DNA of 64,000 bases from Zonotrichia leucophrys gambelii (Eukaryota > Chordata > Aves > Passeriformes > Passerellidae), in the NCBI RefSeq assembly GCF_028769735.1, contig NC_088172.1, forward strand, positions 95,217,235 through 95,281,234, given 5' to 3'. Below, in pieces: positions 39,635-52,572 of this stretch. The notes beneath the pieces are model-generated. The model made no database searches. It was not told the DNA's origin and was given only the letters and a program-made list of their open reading frames with translations. Position 1 is the stretch's first letter; each line of letters starts with the position of its first letter. The position numbers were made by a program, and so were the translations under genes.

Positions 39635-40558
39635 ATGTAGATAAAGTCTTATCTTTGTCTACATTTCAAATTTATTTCTGACATGTAACAGCTAAATACT
39701 TATGGGGTGGGGGAAATAAACACTGACATGGTTTGGGTCTTTTTGGTTATGGCTGTTTTCCCATGGTGTAGAGAAGAACTTTAAAAAAAGGAAACTTTTG
39801 GTGTCATCTTCCTTCATGTTCTCATCACCTGTCTAATCATCACTTTTGTAGGGCAAATTCTTTTCCTAAATGATTTAACAAAAAACGTCATCATTGCTTT
39901 CTGAGAAGCAGCACAGATCTATTTAAATCTCTTCCAATATTTCTTCCTGAAAATTAAGATATTTTTTACCAAAATGCTGCCATAGACCATACCTACAAGT
40001 ACAGCTCTAATCTATTTCCAGAGATATTTTGGAACAAACAGTAATTGTCTTGCATTTCCAGTGAGGCATCATCATTATTATTCCTATGACATAACCACTG
40101 GAACTGGCACAGAAAAATGCTGTGCAGGTTATTACACGTGAAGTACGTAAATACTATAAGAAGTAAATAGTTCTGCTCTATTTTGTTCTTAAACAATGGA
40201 TTTAAGAAAATTCCAACACAGAATTTTGCAGTAAATATATAAATATAGAGGTAAAATAAGACAGATGCTCATGTTACAGGAATAAAAGCCGCACAAAATA
40301 AATAGCAGCTCTTCCTATACAAAATTATCAAAACATTTGAAACATCAGAAGTGTCGCTTTCACAGAAATATTTCTTCTTGTTTCTATATTCATACTATCA
40401 AACAGCAGCACAATCCCTTTTGCTGCCTGCTTTTAAAATGCCCTTTCCTACTTCTCTGCAAGAACAAAAAGACTTCAGCCCAGAGCCCATTTTATTGTGT
40501 ATCAGATGATGTTTTTCTGAAATCTAAACCACAGAAATCCAAAAGACATTGAGAATTA

Positions 40559-41115
40559 TCAATGTACACTGCTTCTATTTCCTGTTTTCCTTTTCATTAA
40601 CTCCAGCAAAGACTTTTTGACAGATATTAGCTGCAACATCCAGCCAACCATTGGCCCTCTCCCTCTCAGAAGTCTGTTGAGAATATTTTCTTTTTCCTTA
40701 TTTCTCACTTTCACAACAGAAGCACCCTGCTGAAGCACCAAAATAATTACAATGTTCAAAAGTGCAGAACAAGAGAAGAAAAACAACAAAAATATCAAAT
40801 GCCCATCGACACACAAGTTATCAGTAGGGTCCCACAACAGGATGGTATAAGAGAAGATTGAAGATAACCTCCTCACGTTCTCTCTTGGTTTCAGTCTGTC
40901 CATGAAAAAAGGGAAAAGCAGCCTTTCTGTCTGAAGAAGTTAAACTGTACAACTCACAGTGAACAGTGTCAGTAAAAAACAAACAAAAACCATCTCAGGT
41001 TCCCATCAAAAAGAACAGAAAACAGATACTTATTCTCAGCCCAGATGTAGGCCCAGTACACTGGTATCAGGTCAGAGAGCAACAGCAGCAGTATAAAGTA
41101 CACCCAAAGCCAGCA
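40559..41115 (-). other. Possible decayed coding patch, unidentified
   Basis: I do not recognise this sequence. Two minus-strand open frames lie in a row in different phases. The first, 40972-41115 (48 codons), contains a Leu-rich hydrophobic stretch and then SDLIPVYWAYIWAENKYLFS. The second, 40559-40903 (114 codons from an ATG), contains WDPTDNLCVDGHLIFLLFFF and a basic, Lys/Arg-rich tail. An AATAAA lies 63 bp beyond its stop (40491-40496). The pattern could be a frameshifted relic of a membrane protein, or simply chance open frames in pyrimidine-rich sequence. No poly(A) tail or target-site duplication was seen. Confidence 0.2.
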
Positions 41116-42560
41116 TCACACTTCTTGCAGTAGTCAAAGTGAACTGAAGAAAACACTAATATTCAAATAAAACTATCAATGATTAGCTAGTTCCAGAACA
41201 GTGCTCCTACAATCACATCTTTTTGACACACCACAGCTTCAAAACTGTGTTGACTGGCGTTCAATTTATGTTGCTTACTGGAAAATACCATTCTATCCTC
41301 TGTGCTTTCTCAATTCTGATAATTTTTATTTATATCTTTCTTTTTTTCCTGTTTCCTAATAGATTAAACTACTTCAAATATGGTTTAAAGGTAGTTCATA
41401 GCAATGGTTACATTACCCTTCCTGCACACACAAAAAATCTCCAAAACACTTCACACCAGACCCATCTTTGAAAGAACTGACTATTTCACCTTCATTCTAA
41501 ACTGATTTTCAATCAAGATTAATCTATTCTATCTGCAATAGTTTAGACATATTGAAAAAAATTGTTCTCAATTCTAGTGGACCTTGCAGATTACAGGTAG
41601 AAATATCAGCAAGTTTTCTAATTTGGAGTAGGATTTGAAGGGAAACAGCAATCAGATTAAAACATCTTGTATATTAAATTTATTATCATTCATTAGTATC
41701 TGCACTCAGAAGACCTTGGCAAAGGTTTTGCTATCCCTGCAGAAAGGTCTGCAAGTGGCCACACTATTCTGAAGTCAACTATCACAAGTGAGGGAAAAGG
41801 GGTGCAAAAGTGTGGAACTCTTGCTCTTTGGCAAGGATTAATAACTCTCCAGTTATATCTATTGTCAACTTTATTTCTCATCACGTTTAATAAAATATGA
41901 ATTTGAAACCCCTTAAGCTCAGTTCAGGGGCCACATGAAAAATTAAATCTATGTTTAAGGTGAAAAGAGAAATACTGGAAAACTGCATTCACTATTCACT
42001 GGCTAACAGTAAAGTCATCAACAGTAGAAACTAAGGGAATTACATCTTTGGAGAAAAAACAGGATATGAAATGCATCTGACCCCATTTTCCCATTTCCCC
42101 ATCCACTGACACATTAGCAATCATCACCTCAAGAACATTTTGATGTATTTCTACTCTATGTTAAAAAAAATGGGAAAAAGAGAGCTTTGCTTCATTTGGA
42201 GTCTTGGTATCTGTTAAGTCAACAATGCATTGGATGTGGGAATATCTTTCAAAGCAACCAATAATTTACAGTCTGAGTCAGGTCAGGTGAAGGCAGACTT
42301 ATTTTCAGTGTTCTAAACACACTGAGCAAGAGAGGGAAAATGGTTCCCTAGAGTAACATGAACTAAAAGAACCTATTCCCCAACATGCTGTCAATGCAAA
42401 TGATAGCTATTGCATATGTAAAAAAAAAACCCAACCCTTTATCTTCCAAAATATTACCTTTTGATTCAACTGCATCCACTCTGCAGCATTCCAAAAAATA
42501 TTTTCCGCCAAGTCCTCCTTGCCCCATGAAAGATTTCTTTAGGGCATGACTTACAGAAGT

Positions 42561-42666
42561 AAAAAAAAAAAAAAAAAAAAACAAAACAAAAAAAAAAAAA
42601 AAAAAAAAAAAAAAACACAAAAACACCACAAAAAAAACCAAAATAAAAACAACAACAAAAAAAAAA
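42561..42666 (+). repeat. Long A-rich tract
   Basis: Includes uninterrupted runs of 21 A (42561-42581) and 28 A (42588-42615), then a CAAA/ACA-rich decayed part. It is a poly(U) tract in NRXN1 pre-mRNA. It may be a simple repeat or an old retroposon tail; the sequence before it was not recognised. Its exact length in the assembly is uncertain. Confidence 0.92.
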
Positions 42667-45600
42667 CCACACCAGGAATGGCTGCTCTGAAATCAGTGGA
42701 AAAACTGCAACTGAAACTAAGGAAACTCATAGAGGAACAACTTACATACAAGCACAACTTCCTTAGCCCAATTTGCCAGCATTACAAGTATTCTTCACAA
42801 TTCAGTTAAGAGCTAATTTTTGCAGCAAAGAAAATTGATGCACTCATCTCTTAAAGCTCTTAAGTTGTAATTACTCTACAACTGTATGCAACTTATACAA
42901 CAATGAGTGTTAAAAAATTGGATATCAGCCATTCTCCCCTGCCAGTGAGTATCTGAGAAAAATTACTACATATTTCATTTCTTAAAAAGCTTTCATTAAT
43001 ATTCACCTTTCTGAACCTCTGTATGCCTTTGCATGTTTTATAATAAAAAAACAAGATGACCACCAAAAAGAGCTAACTTAAACTTTGTTTGTAGACAGTC
43101 ATAGGTGCTTAAAAAGTAAATAAAACAAAGTATATATAAATATAAAATCAAAACACATTTACTGCAAGGCCATAAAATAATTTACTTCAGTAATGATGTC
43201 AAAGAACCATCTGTGAAAGAAGACAGACTGATTTCCAGGTGATGGAAGCCTTCAGAACTCATTCCAGGTACTTCAGTGACAATTCTGAATGCTCAGCTTT
43301 TACCCGAGGTGCCTGTGCCAGCATGCCTCATTAGCAGTCAGCTCAAGGGCAATCAGCCATGTCTGAACCTATTTTATTATCCTTACAGTATATTCAGACT
43401 TCTCTTTACACTCCCCAAAAACCTATAAATGAATAGGTTTTATCTGCTTGAACTCCTCACGCTTGAAAAGCGATTCTTGCTCCTCCCACAGGAAGATGGA
43501 AACTGGTGTTGAGTTTTGGTAACACAAAACAGTGCTTACATTGCAAACTGCAGCAGATGCTAGAAAACACCATTTTCCAAGTATTTATTGAATTACCTAT
43601 AAAACCTCACAGCCCCCACTGTGTGGTAGCTATCTTCTGAGCTGGGAAAGGCTCATCACAGCAGCTCATGGCCATAAAGACTATCCATTAGAAGCACTGT
43701 GCAACTTTTCTCCTTTCAAAATCTATGCCTAAATCTCCTGCTGAATCAAGTTCTTGCCTCCTTACATTTGTTAAAAGTGAATTTTGCATAAGCTCCTTTG
43801 CCCTCCCAGTTCATGCCATCTCTCCTACATGTCTTTAAGAGGAATTCCTGTTGAAGTGCCTGATTTCTGGTTTCATTCATAGAGACTGAGCTGAGTTTCA
43901 TTCCTCAGAATGAAACTCTCAACAAAATCCTTCCAAAAATTTAAGAAATTCATCTTTACCATATAGCCTTTCATATGACCACTGAATAATATGCATTATT
44001 TAGTCTAGCTCCTTGCCAGTCAATCAGTCAGGGGGTTCTACAATCAGCACAACTGCTGTAACCAACTCAAGGTATTATGCAGAGGATTATCATCTGCTTA
44101 GCCTTAAATAACTGTCTTAGCAAACATTTTTGTCAAGCCCCCATCTTTTCATCACACAGGGATGAGAAGGAAAAAGCAAAAGCAATGCTTTATTTCTATA
44201 TTTAAAATATCCTTCACCACTGAGTAACTTTTGCCTATTTGCAGGCATCTTTGGCAGACCAGAATAGCACGTGTCTATAAAGAAAAGCAAGCACAGGAAA
44301 TAAGGCACTTGTGCGAATCAGACTTCATAACAAAGAGAAAAAGCTCATTTTTCTGCGTACTTGATGTGAATTTTGGGTTGCCACCTCCTCCCCTTCATGC
44401 TTTCTGTACATCGCTGATGTTCTGGTACATCCTTTGTTGCACACCACTGGAACAAAGAGTGCTGACAGAGAAGACAAGGAAGCTTCCCAAAATGATGTTG
44501 CCATGCATAAACCTTAAATCTGATTATTATCCTAAATTTATTTTTACCCTGATTGCATTTGACTGACAGAACAGCCAACTGCCAGGCAGCTGCTACAAAA
44601 AATAATAAATCACTGTGGCTACCATCAGTTGCTAATTATTTCTGTCATCAATTTGATTTTTCATGGAATTAGAATCAAATGGGCACGAAGTTGCAACTGA
44701 ACTCTGCATTGTTTGAGAAGAAAGAAGTAACACCTTCCTGAAAACTTCAACCAACCACTCTGAAATCCTCCACCCAATATTCTCCTGTGAGTTCTAATGT
44801 TTACTATTTGGAAATATCAAGTGATATCAAGGGAAATCAGGAAGGATGGAGCCAGAAACACTGAAACCTCACAGCCTGAGTCTCATGAAAGCACTCACTA
44901 AGAGATATGAACTTTTAATACTCTGAATTATTCAGCCAAAATTCATAGAGAACACAGAACACAAGGCAACTGCTCTGAGCTTCTCCCCCTTCAGCCTTGC
45001 CTTTGCCTTTTTCCTCACATTAATTCTTTGTAACAGAAAATCTTCATTATGGTTTCCTTGAAATAAATACATTCTGATAATGGGAAAACATGAAAGGAAT
45101 TCCATTATTTTAAAAATATGGTTCTATTTTGAAGCCAAAATGTTGTATTGACAAAATCATTGCCAACTCATTAAAAATAACTCATCAATACACTCCAATC
45201 TCACAGCAGCTATGCATCAGGAATTAAGTCAAGGCCCTTCTCCGGTAATTTACTGCCAAAAATAAAAGTGTGAGGGAACATAATAATCCATCAACCACAC
45301 AATTTTCTGTTGTTAGCCAACATGTCATTTAAAAACACAGCAGAGGACAGCCAGTCTTTAATGAAAGAAAACTTGCAGCAGCTACATGATAAACTCACCA
45401 ACCAAATGCCTTGATATTCATTCTGGCTGCTAATCTTGTTTTAAGACAAAGCAGTAATATTTCTAGAAATCCAGACCTGACTTTCACATAACCTAAAAAC
45501 ATAAAAAAAAGTAATACAGAACATGTTGCCCAGCAAATTCATGTTCTGCTGCTTATTACCCTTATTATAACAAAAGCTTTAGGCATGTTTTGTGTGAATA

Positions 45601-47287
45601 CTGGTAGCCTACAACAATTTCTATAAGTTATTCTGTAGTGCTTTAATGCAATAATACATTTTTGTAATGAGGATTTTTTTTCTCCTGGGAAGATGTGATG
45701 TTGATGTATTTTTATCCTGTTTACAGCTGGTAAACTCCTGAATTTGGGAAACAAGCAACTGGGCAGCTTTCTATGAACACATACTTTCCCCCTTCAACAA
45801 AAAAACATCAGAAAGAAACAAGTCTGTGCAGACTGCATGACTTAAATTGTCTTTTGCCTGCAATGACAGGAACTGCTCCACAGAAATAGCATTTTATATA
45901 TAGAAAGTGAAGGAATACAGAGAAACATCTTTAAAAAGACTTAGATCAACATCACATTCTGGCATCCAGCCTCTTTGAGAGCTGTAGGAAATAGCCCTCC
46001 CAATGCCCTTAGCAGGACTGATTTAGGAAGCAGATGCCCAGCCACACGACACTAATTGTCAAATCAAAATTGCAAAGGATACAGCTTTTCAAAGGATTTT
46101 TTCAGTTTTAAACAAAACAAAGAAACCTAATGCATGTGGTTTTAAAAACAGATCTCAATCAGAAGCAGACAGATGGTTTCATACCTTATGTTAAAAATAA
46201 TTAACAGAAATATTTCAGAGTGTAGCTCCCAAAAATCAAATATCTATGGAAACTAGAATTTATTACTTATTTTTGTTTGCTCAGCGCACATATTCTCAAA
46301 CCTCCATTGGTTAGTGAATTAAATAGTGAGTACAAAAATAATTTCCTTCAGATATACACATGCACATGACCAAACTAAATATAAATATTTACATAATGCC
46401 TAAATTAAAAGTCTAAATTTTGGCTTGAGGCTTTCATGGACTATCCAGAATTCATAACTTTGACAGATTTTGTGGAACATTAAACACACTGAATTTTTGT
46501 CTTTCTAAAATTTCTTGCAAGTAATGCTAAACAGCAATCTGACAATTAAATTTGGAAATTGATTATTATGCATCTCTAAAGATGGAAGAGAAGCCACATT
46601 CACTTTTCCCAGTCCAAGCAGCTGTTTGTAAACTGACAATGCTTTAAAATAATAAACAGATATTTAAGATGAGACCCTTAGGTTTCAGAACAGAAACAAG
46701 TTTCCTGAAGAGTAAGGGTCAAAGAACTGGTGTTCTCCACCCCAAGCCCCACTTTGCCTGTCTCACAGCAGCCAGGTAACCCAGTGGTGCCCAATTACAC
46801 ACTGCACCACTCTTTTTGTCTCTCTCACCACCAAATTTCAGACAGATGCATCATTCCACCTCCAGAGCAGGTCAGCTCCTCAAATTTAGCCTTTCTATTT
46901 TGCATCCTTCTTGCTTTTATTGCCACAACCCATCTTACTAGAGCAGAGACGTGTACTAAGCCCCAGATTCCACAGGAGGAAGAAATGAATCATCTCTGTG
47001 ACGAGTCTGACCGCAGCCTGACAAAGCTTGTGAGGGTAGGAGTAAATTAATCATGCAGAGATCCATTCTGTCATGGCTGGAAGCTCTGGAATTCCTGAGG
47101 TGGCTCAATTGTCACTACTTAGAGCACCCCCCTGCTACTCTATGGCCTGACATGCAAGCACGCCAAGAGACAGCAAAGAGGTTTCACACAAAGCAAGCAG
47201 CCATGAAAGGATGCAGAGGCACAAAGCTGCTCAAATCAACAGGAAAACTTAGAACTGACCTGAGAGAAATGAATCTTCCAGCAGCAC

Positions 47288-47319
47288 AAATTGATCTGCT
47301 GTGCAAGGCAGATCAATTT
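47288..47319. repeat. Perfect inverted repeat, 12-bp arms, 8-bp loop
   Basis: aaattgatctgc (47288-47299), loop tgtgcaag, gcagatcaattt (47308-47319). Confidence 0.92.
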
Positions 47320-48145
47320 TGTAATTTTGTGCCCCTCTGCCAGTTGCTGGTCTCCAAGCCAGCTGCAATTTTTGCAGATGTGAGTGCAAACCTAGCACAC
47401 GGAAGAAAATTCTTCCCCTTTCTCCACCTATTTACATGCTTTTTCTTGTGAAAATTTCAAACAATGAAGCACTCTACAAGCACCAAGAAGGGAAGAAAGG
47501 AGAGAGACATGCTCAGTTTTAGAGATTAACAAGCTGTTTAAAAAGACTTTGCCTCTAAAAATGCCCTTAAATCAAAAGCCATACAGTTTCAAGAAAATAA
47601 TGTAATTTCTGAGAACAAATGAGCAACACAGATCACTGCCCATCACAGTACTGATCATTTCAATTCTGCTTCTTCTAAAACTATTTGGTTTTGCCCTTAC
47701 CTATGTGATTAAGCCCTTTCCAACCTGAAAAACAGGTAACCTATGATCCCTCATTTAGAGAAAAAGGTTTTCTGGTGTCCATTTTCTTAGAGAATATCTT
47801 TCTAGCTTAATACTCAGAGTTGGGTAAATTTCCATGAAAGCATCACAAATATGTAATTTTAACACAAGAAAACATAAGCATTTAAAAGCAGCTTGCCATT
47901 ATAATGAGACTGTATAAAGACAACTACTACCAAGCCTTATTGAAAAGGTGATTCTGCATGTAAAATCAAACCAAGTACCAAATGCTCAGCACAATGTCCA
48001 CTGGCAGCTTGGGAAATATGGGAACAACGTCAGCATAGGGATGATGTCTAGAAGTGCTAAGAGGAAGTGGGAGGGGGAGAACACACAAACTGCAGCAGTA
48101 GTGGGCAACAAGACACCAATCTGCTGCCTAAATCCTTTCTAAATA

Positions 48146-48588
48146 TCATACAATGCTTTGGGTTGGAAGGAATCGTTAAAGATACAGCCCAACCTCCCTG
48201 CCACAGGCAGGGACATCTCTTTCACTGGATCAAGTTGCTCAAAGCCCTATCCAACCTGATCCTGCACACCTCAAATACTGCAACATCCACAACACCTCTG
48301 GATATCCTGTGCCAAGATTTCACCACACTTATAAAAAACTTCTTCCTCATGACGAAAATAAATCTGCTTGTTTTAAAACTATTACACCTTATCCTATCTT
48401 GATAAGCCTTGGCAATACAGTCTTTCACAATCTTTCTCATTAGTCACCTTTATATACATTGAAAGGCCACAATAAGGTCTCTCCCCAGAGCTTTCTCTTC
48501 CCCAGGCTGAACAATTCCAACTTTCTTCCTAGGAGAGGAGTTCCAGTCCTCTGGCCATTTGTGTGGCCCCCTCTGGACCTGCTCTCAC
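48146..48588 (-). mobile_element. CR1 LINE fragment, 3' part
   Basis: The plus strand starts tcatacaatgctttgggttg and continues as a reverse-complemented CR1 3' end. Minus-strand translation near 48222-48330 gives the CR1-like pol C-terminus VVKSWHRISRGVVDVAVFEV followed by RIRLDRALSNLIQ. Many substitutions and small indels show it is old. Same orientation as NRXN1. Confidence 0.9.
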
Positions 48589-49752
48589 CCAACATTGCAA
48601 ACATAACTTCAGTCAACTTTAAGGTTTTTTTTAAGAGGAACAAAAATATTTGTACTCATTGACTACTCGTGAGTCAAAGGCTTAATTACATTTAAAGAAA
48701 ATTCCATCATAAATTCATTTGGCATGGATTTAAAGATACAGTATTTAAGTTTGTTGCTTGTAATAACAACTGTTTGTTGCTCTCTTGAGAAACACAGTAA
48801 AGCTACCTCTTCACAACCTCCAGCTCCCTTAATTATAAGGGCCAACCTACTCCATGAACAGAAGTTCTAAGTCATCCATGATAGAATACATAAAATAAAT
48901 GAGCTATGAACAAGTGCCCTCTATGAGTATGAGTACCAAGTATTTAAAATACTTCATTGGAAAAAATATATCTTACTCCATAAGCAGAGAGAATGAAGCA
49001 AAGGCTAATATTCAAAAGGAGACATTTAAATTTGCACCAAGTTACACTCAAAAAATCAATTTCAAATTGCTCAATTAAATCATCAGTGCACTCAAATCAC
49101 CCAAATAATTGTGTAACAAATATGTTGATACAGCAAGATTCCTTGGTACAGAGAGTAGACAAGTTTCTTACATTGTGAGTATCATCCAGCCTGGATTTAA
49201 AGCTTATGTCACATAATCACCCAGTGTTTTGGAGAGAGCCCTACAGTTAAGATCTCCTATTAGAAAAAAAAAATCATTTAGTGAAAGCTAAATGATGTTG
49301 GATGTTGGATTAGGTCTTCCAAATCAGAATCTCTCTCAAAACCTGTAGGAAAATTACATGTAACAACTTTCCCATCTATTATGGCACTTAGGGATGATAC
49401 AGCAATTTCTGAAAAGCATTAAAGTTTCTTTATTTTATAACTGAAGTCATTACAAAGATTAGTATCATCTTCTCCAGCAAAACAAGTCTCAAAAGTTTTT
49501 TACAGACTGCCTTTTCATTATAGCTGCCCTGACCTAATTTAGGGTCCACTACTATTTCTGCTGTGGGCTTCTCATGTTCCTTTTTCAAGGCTTTCTATTA
49601 CTTCAGTGCCTTGTTTCACCATATTCAAAGACCAGATGCTAGAATTCTCAGGAGGTTTTTACTTCTTTTCCCTTTCCTCATCAAAAATATTTGACAGAGG
49701 ATTTTAACATCTTCCCTTGAAGACGCACACAAAAATCTAGCATCTCCTCCTA
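48589..49752. other. Intronic stretch, no gene
   Basis: AT-rich intron between a CR1 and an LTR pair. Nothing else was recognised. Confidence 0.6.
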
Positions 49753-49758
49753 GCACAG
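49753..49758. repeat. Target-site duplication, left copy (gcacag)
   Basis: Matches 50080-50085 exactly across the ERVK-like LTR. Confidence 0.7.
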
Positions 49759-50079
49759 TGTCATGGTATAGCCCAGCAGGCAATTAAACACCTCACTCCC
49801 TCTCTGCCTCATCACAGGGATTAATTGGGGGGTGAAGAATAAAATCTGAGGTTTCAAATGAAGACAATTTAATGGGACTAAAAAAAAAAAGCAAAAATTA
49901 TAGTAAAAATAAAATAAATAGAATATACAAAAAGTGATGCACAATGCAATTGCTCACCACCCACAGGCTGATGCCCAGCCTGTTCCCCCTCCAGCAGAAG
50001 CTCCTGGCTGTCAGGATCCAGGATATCCCTCTGGCTGTCCTGAGCAGCCAAGACCCTGCCAGGGGGCTCAGAGACCCTG
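49759..50079 (-). mobile_element. Solo LTR, ERVK-like
   Basis: About 321 bp. On the minus strand it shows the recognisable ERVK-LTR order: a GTGGTGAGCAATTGCATTGT block, TGCATCACTTTTTGTATATT, an AT-rich stretch, an ATTAAA signal (49868-49873), and the end GCTGGGCTATACCATGACA. It is flanked by an exact 6-bp duplication gcacag (49753-49758 and 50080-50085), the length expected for this class. The 5' terminus reads CA instead of TG, so either it mutated or the edge is off slightly. Orientation as NRXN1. No internal region remains. Confidence 0.85.
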
Positions 50080-50085
50080 GCACAG
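50080..50085. repeat. Target-site duplication, right copy (gcacag)
   Basis: Matches 49753-49758 exactly across the ERVK-like LTR. Confidence 0.7.
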
Positions 50086-50119
50086 AGCCCAGAATGCCTC
50101 TATGGTTTTGATTATGACC

Positions 50120-50658
50120 TGTGGAGCAAATTACCAACCTTGTATAAAAATCAGCAAGACCCAACATTTCAGGTAGAGTATTAGTGAAGTTATCACGGGA
50201 TGGAAAAGTAGAATTTAGAGTTTCTGGAATGGGGTTCTGGAGGCAAGATGGAGGGATTTGGGCATGCCCAGCCTTTCACCTTCTTCTTGGTCTCCATTTT
50301 CTGGTTTGATGTTGGCACTTACAGATTGGTTTAGAGTAAAAGCTCAGTGTCTAACATAGGTGATAGATATTGGGAAGTAATTGTAAACATTGTACACCCA
50401 GTTTTTAGTATAAAGACATAACACTGCCCCAGGGGCAGGCAGAGTGCCTGGAACTGTGCTGCTGGATGGACCTCAGCAGGGCAGGAGAAAGAATTTTATA
50501 GATAAGATACAATAAACAACCTTGAGACTGAGAAATGAAGAGCCCTGACTCCAAGCATCGAGCTGGGAAAAGAGACTTTGGAACTCTTCTCGGGGGTCAC
50601 TCTGACCAGCTAGAGATCCTGACGCCTGGCAAGTTCTCTGTAGTTTATAGACTCAACA
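50120..50658 (+). mobile_element. Solo LTR, ERVL-like
   Basis: About 539 bp in plus orientation, resembling the songbird ERVL LTR: a U3 with tgaagttatcacgggatgg and ttctggaggcaagatggagg, a TATA box (tataaag, 50409-50415), an AATAAA signal (50511-50516), and a U5 beginning caaccttgagactgagaaat. Likely termini are tgtggagc at 50120 and ctcaaca at 50658. They are flanked by tgacc (50115-50119) and tgaca (50659-50663), a 5-bp duplication with one mismatch, the length typical of ERVL. Another possible start is 50141. It lies antisense to NRXN1, 40 bp from the ERVK-like LTR. Confidence 0.85.
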
Positions 50659-52149
50659 TGACACCACATACTATGAAATATCCCCCCCCATATCCCTTTG
50701 GCCAATTTAGATCACCTGTCCCAGCTGTGTTCCCTCCTCAGCTTCTTGTGTTCCCCAAAGCACTCACTGGTGTTATGGTGTGAGAAGCCAGAAAGCCTTT
50801 GACTGAAGGTAAGGACTGCTTCAAGAGAACTAATCCATCAGTGTGTTATCAATCTCATGCTCATCCTAAATCTAAAACATGGTATTATACCTGCTGCTAG
50901 GAAAAAAACATTAGCTCTAGCCAGCTAAAACCAAGACACATGGCTACCCTTTACAGCTCTTCAGAAGTGATTATTCATCTTCATGCAGACTGCAAAATCA
51001 GGAAGGCAGTGCTTTGTCTGTTGAATTGCAATAATTAAAAGTTTACAGCTAACATAAAAATCAGAGTTGCAAGTCTGAGTAGAGTTATAACAAAACTATA
51101 TCAAAGCACATGTTTATTAATGTTTTACCTCTAAAAGTTGCAGATGGTTTTATGACCAATCAAGGCCTGAAATTCCTGAGGGTGAGGGAGAAGTGTTTTT
51201 TCCCTCAGTCACATGGTTTCTTTTACAGAACCTGGAAGAGCAATTCTCCCCAAAGCAATTAAGCTAAAAACTCACTGCTGAGTCCCCCAACTTTATTTAA
51301 CTTCGGGTGGAATCTCCTAAGAGTAGCACTGAAAATGACACACCGTGTGCATTGCTCAGCCATAGCAGAAAGTGAACTTCACTATGGACACCACAGCTTT
51401 TGATATGCACCTCTCCCTGTTTCAGTAACAGGGTACTGGGGCTCAGCTTTGAAGCCTGAACACTGCTCAAACACCAACTGGCAGTGCAGGGGTCCAGTGA
51501 GGACTCACAGCTCTTCAGCTATTCTTGTTTCCCAGCACACTGAAATGAAACCATTTGGCTTAAGTTTACTACAATTATGCACGTATATGTCAACCTTTAA
51601 TATATATATGTAATTTCAGCCTTTGAAGCTACAGATTCTCTTTAACAGTGCTACTTGGAAAAAGGAAGGAATAATACCCAACAAGTACTAAACCACTACA
51701 TTTGCTTAAAACACACAGGCTTTATAAGCAAGAATAAATGCATACTTGTAATGCAAGTGATTTTTTGTTTAGATTCACACAGCAGAGATAAATGGGTACT
51801 CACTGTGTAAAAGTTGACACCTACATATTAAAACAAAAACATCTTGTAAGAGGGACACACTTTGCAAGGACAGGCAAATTAAGCCAACAGGTGAACTTAA
51901 TTATTCCATAAGTTCCTAAACCAGAAGGAACAAGGAAATTCTATTGTAATGACTTGCTGGTGTCAGTAGACCCTCTCACACCTCCTTTTCTTGTCCTGAA
52001 CACACAGAATCAGTTCTTGTAAATGAAAGTCATGTCCACAGTTGCCAGCAAAACAAAAACCATTGTGTCCAAGTCTAGGTTCAGGTCTAGGCTCTTCAGT
52101 GCAAGAGGGATACAAAGCTACCTGAGAGATTCAAATAACTGAGGGACTA
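50659..52149. other. Intronic stretch, no gene
   Basis: Intron between the ERVL-like LTR and a CR1. A C8 run lies near 50683-50690 and a short TA repeat near 51599-51610. No exon was recognised. Confidence 0.6.
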
Positions 52150-52572
52150 AAACATTTCTCACACAAAGAAAGGCTGAGACAGCTGTGACTTAAGCCTAGA
52201 AAAGGCTTGTGGAGGATCTTAACATATGTAAATTGTATATATATTTATATACCTATTATATATACACAAACATATAAATATGAAGAAAATTTGTAAGGAA
52301 CATGGAGCCAGGCTCCTTTCAGTTTTGGACAGTGACAGGATCAGAGGCAATGAACATAAATTGGAACACAGGAGGTGCTCTCTGAACATCAAGAAACATT
52401 TACTGTGAGAGTGACTAAGCAGCCTAGAGAGGTTGTGAAGTCTCTGTCCTTCCTTGGAGATACTCAAAAAACCAAACAGGACACAGACCTGAGCAACCAC
52501 CTTTAGGTGCCTGCCTGAACAAAGGGGCTGAATACGATAAACACCCAGAGGTCCCATCTAAACTCAGCCATT
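52150..52572 (+). mobile_element. CR1 LINE fragment, 3' part
   Basis: Plus-strand CR1 recognised from cacaaagaaaggctgagaca, catggagccaggctcctttc, gacagtgacaggatcagagg, cctagagaggttgtgaagtc and the end cccagaggtcccatctaaac. It seems to belong to a different CR1 subfamily from the copies at 18950 and 63278. The usual upstream pol segment is disturbed by a TA-rich stretch at about 52232-52285. Antisense to NRXN1. Confidence 0.88.
52232..52285 (+). repeat. TA-rich microsatellite-like stretch inside CR1
   Basis: tgtatatatatttatatacc and tattatatatacacaaaca; probably expanded after the CR1 insertion. Confidence 0.75.

Larger units (their letters stand above)
38332..48145. other. Intronic stretch, no recognised gene
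   Basis: About 9.8 kb of AT-rich intron with a T-rich patch near 38691-38713, hairpins at 39594-39634 and 47288-47319, the long A tract at 42561-42666, and a possible decayed coding patch at 40559-41115. Two adjacent open frames at 46730-47451 (106 and 132 codons, different frames, plus strand) have no recognisable domains. Confidence 0.55.

Noticed and set aside
42363..42809. Poly-Lys and poly-Phe open frames
   Set aside because: Translation of the A-rich tract.
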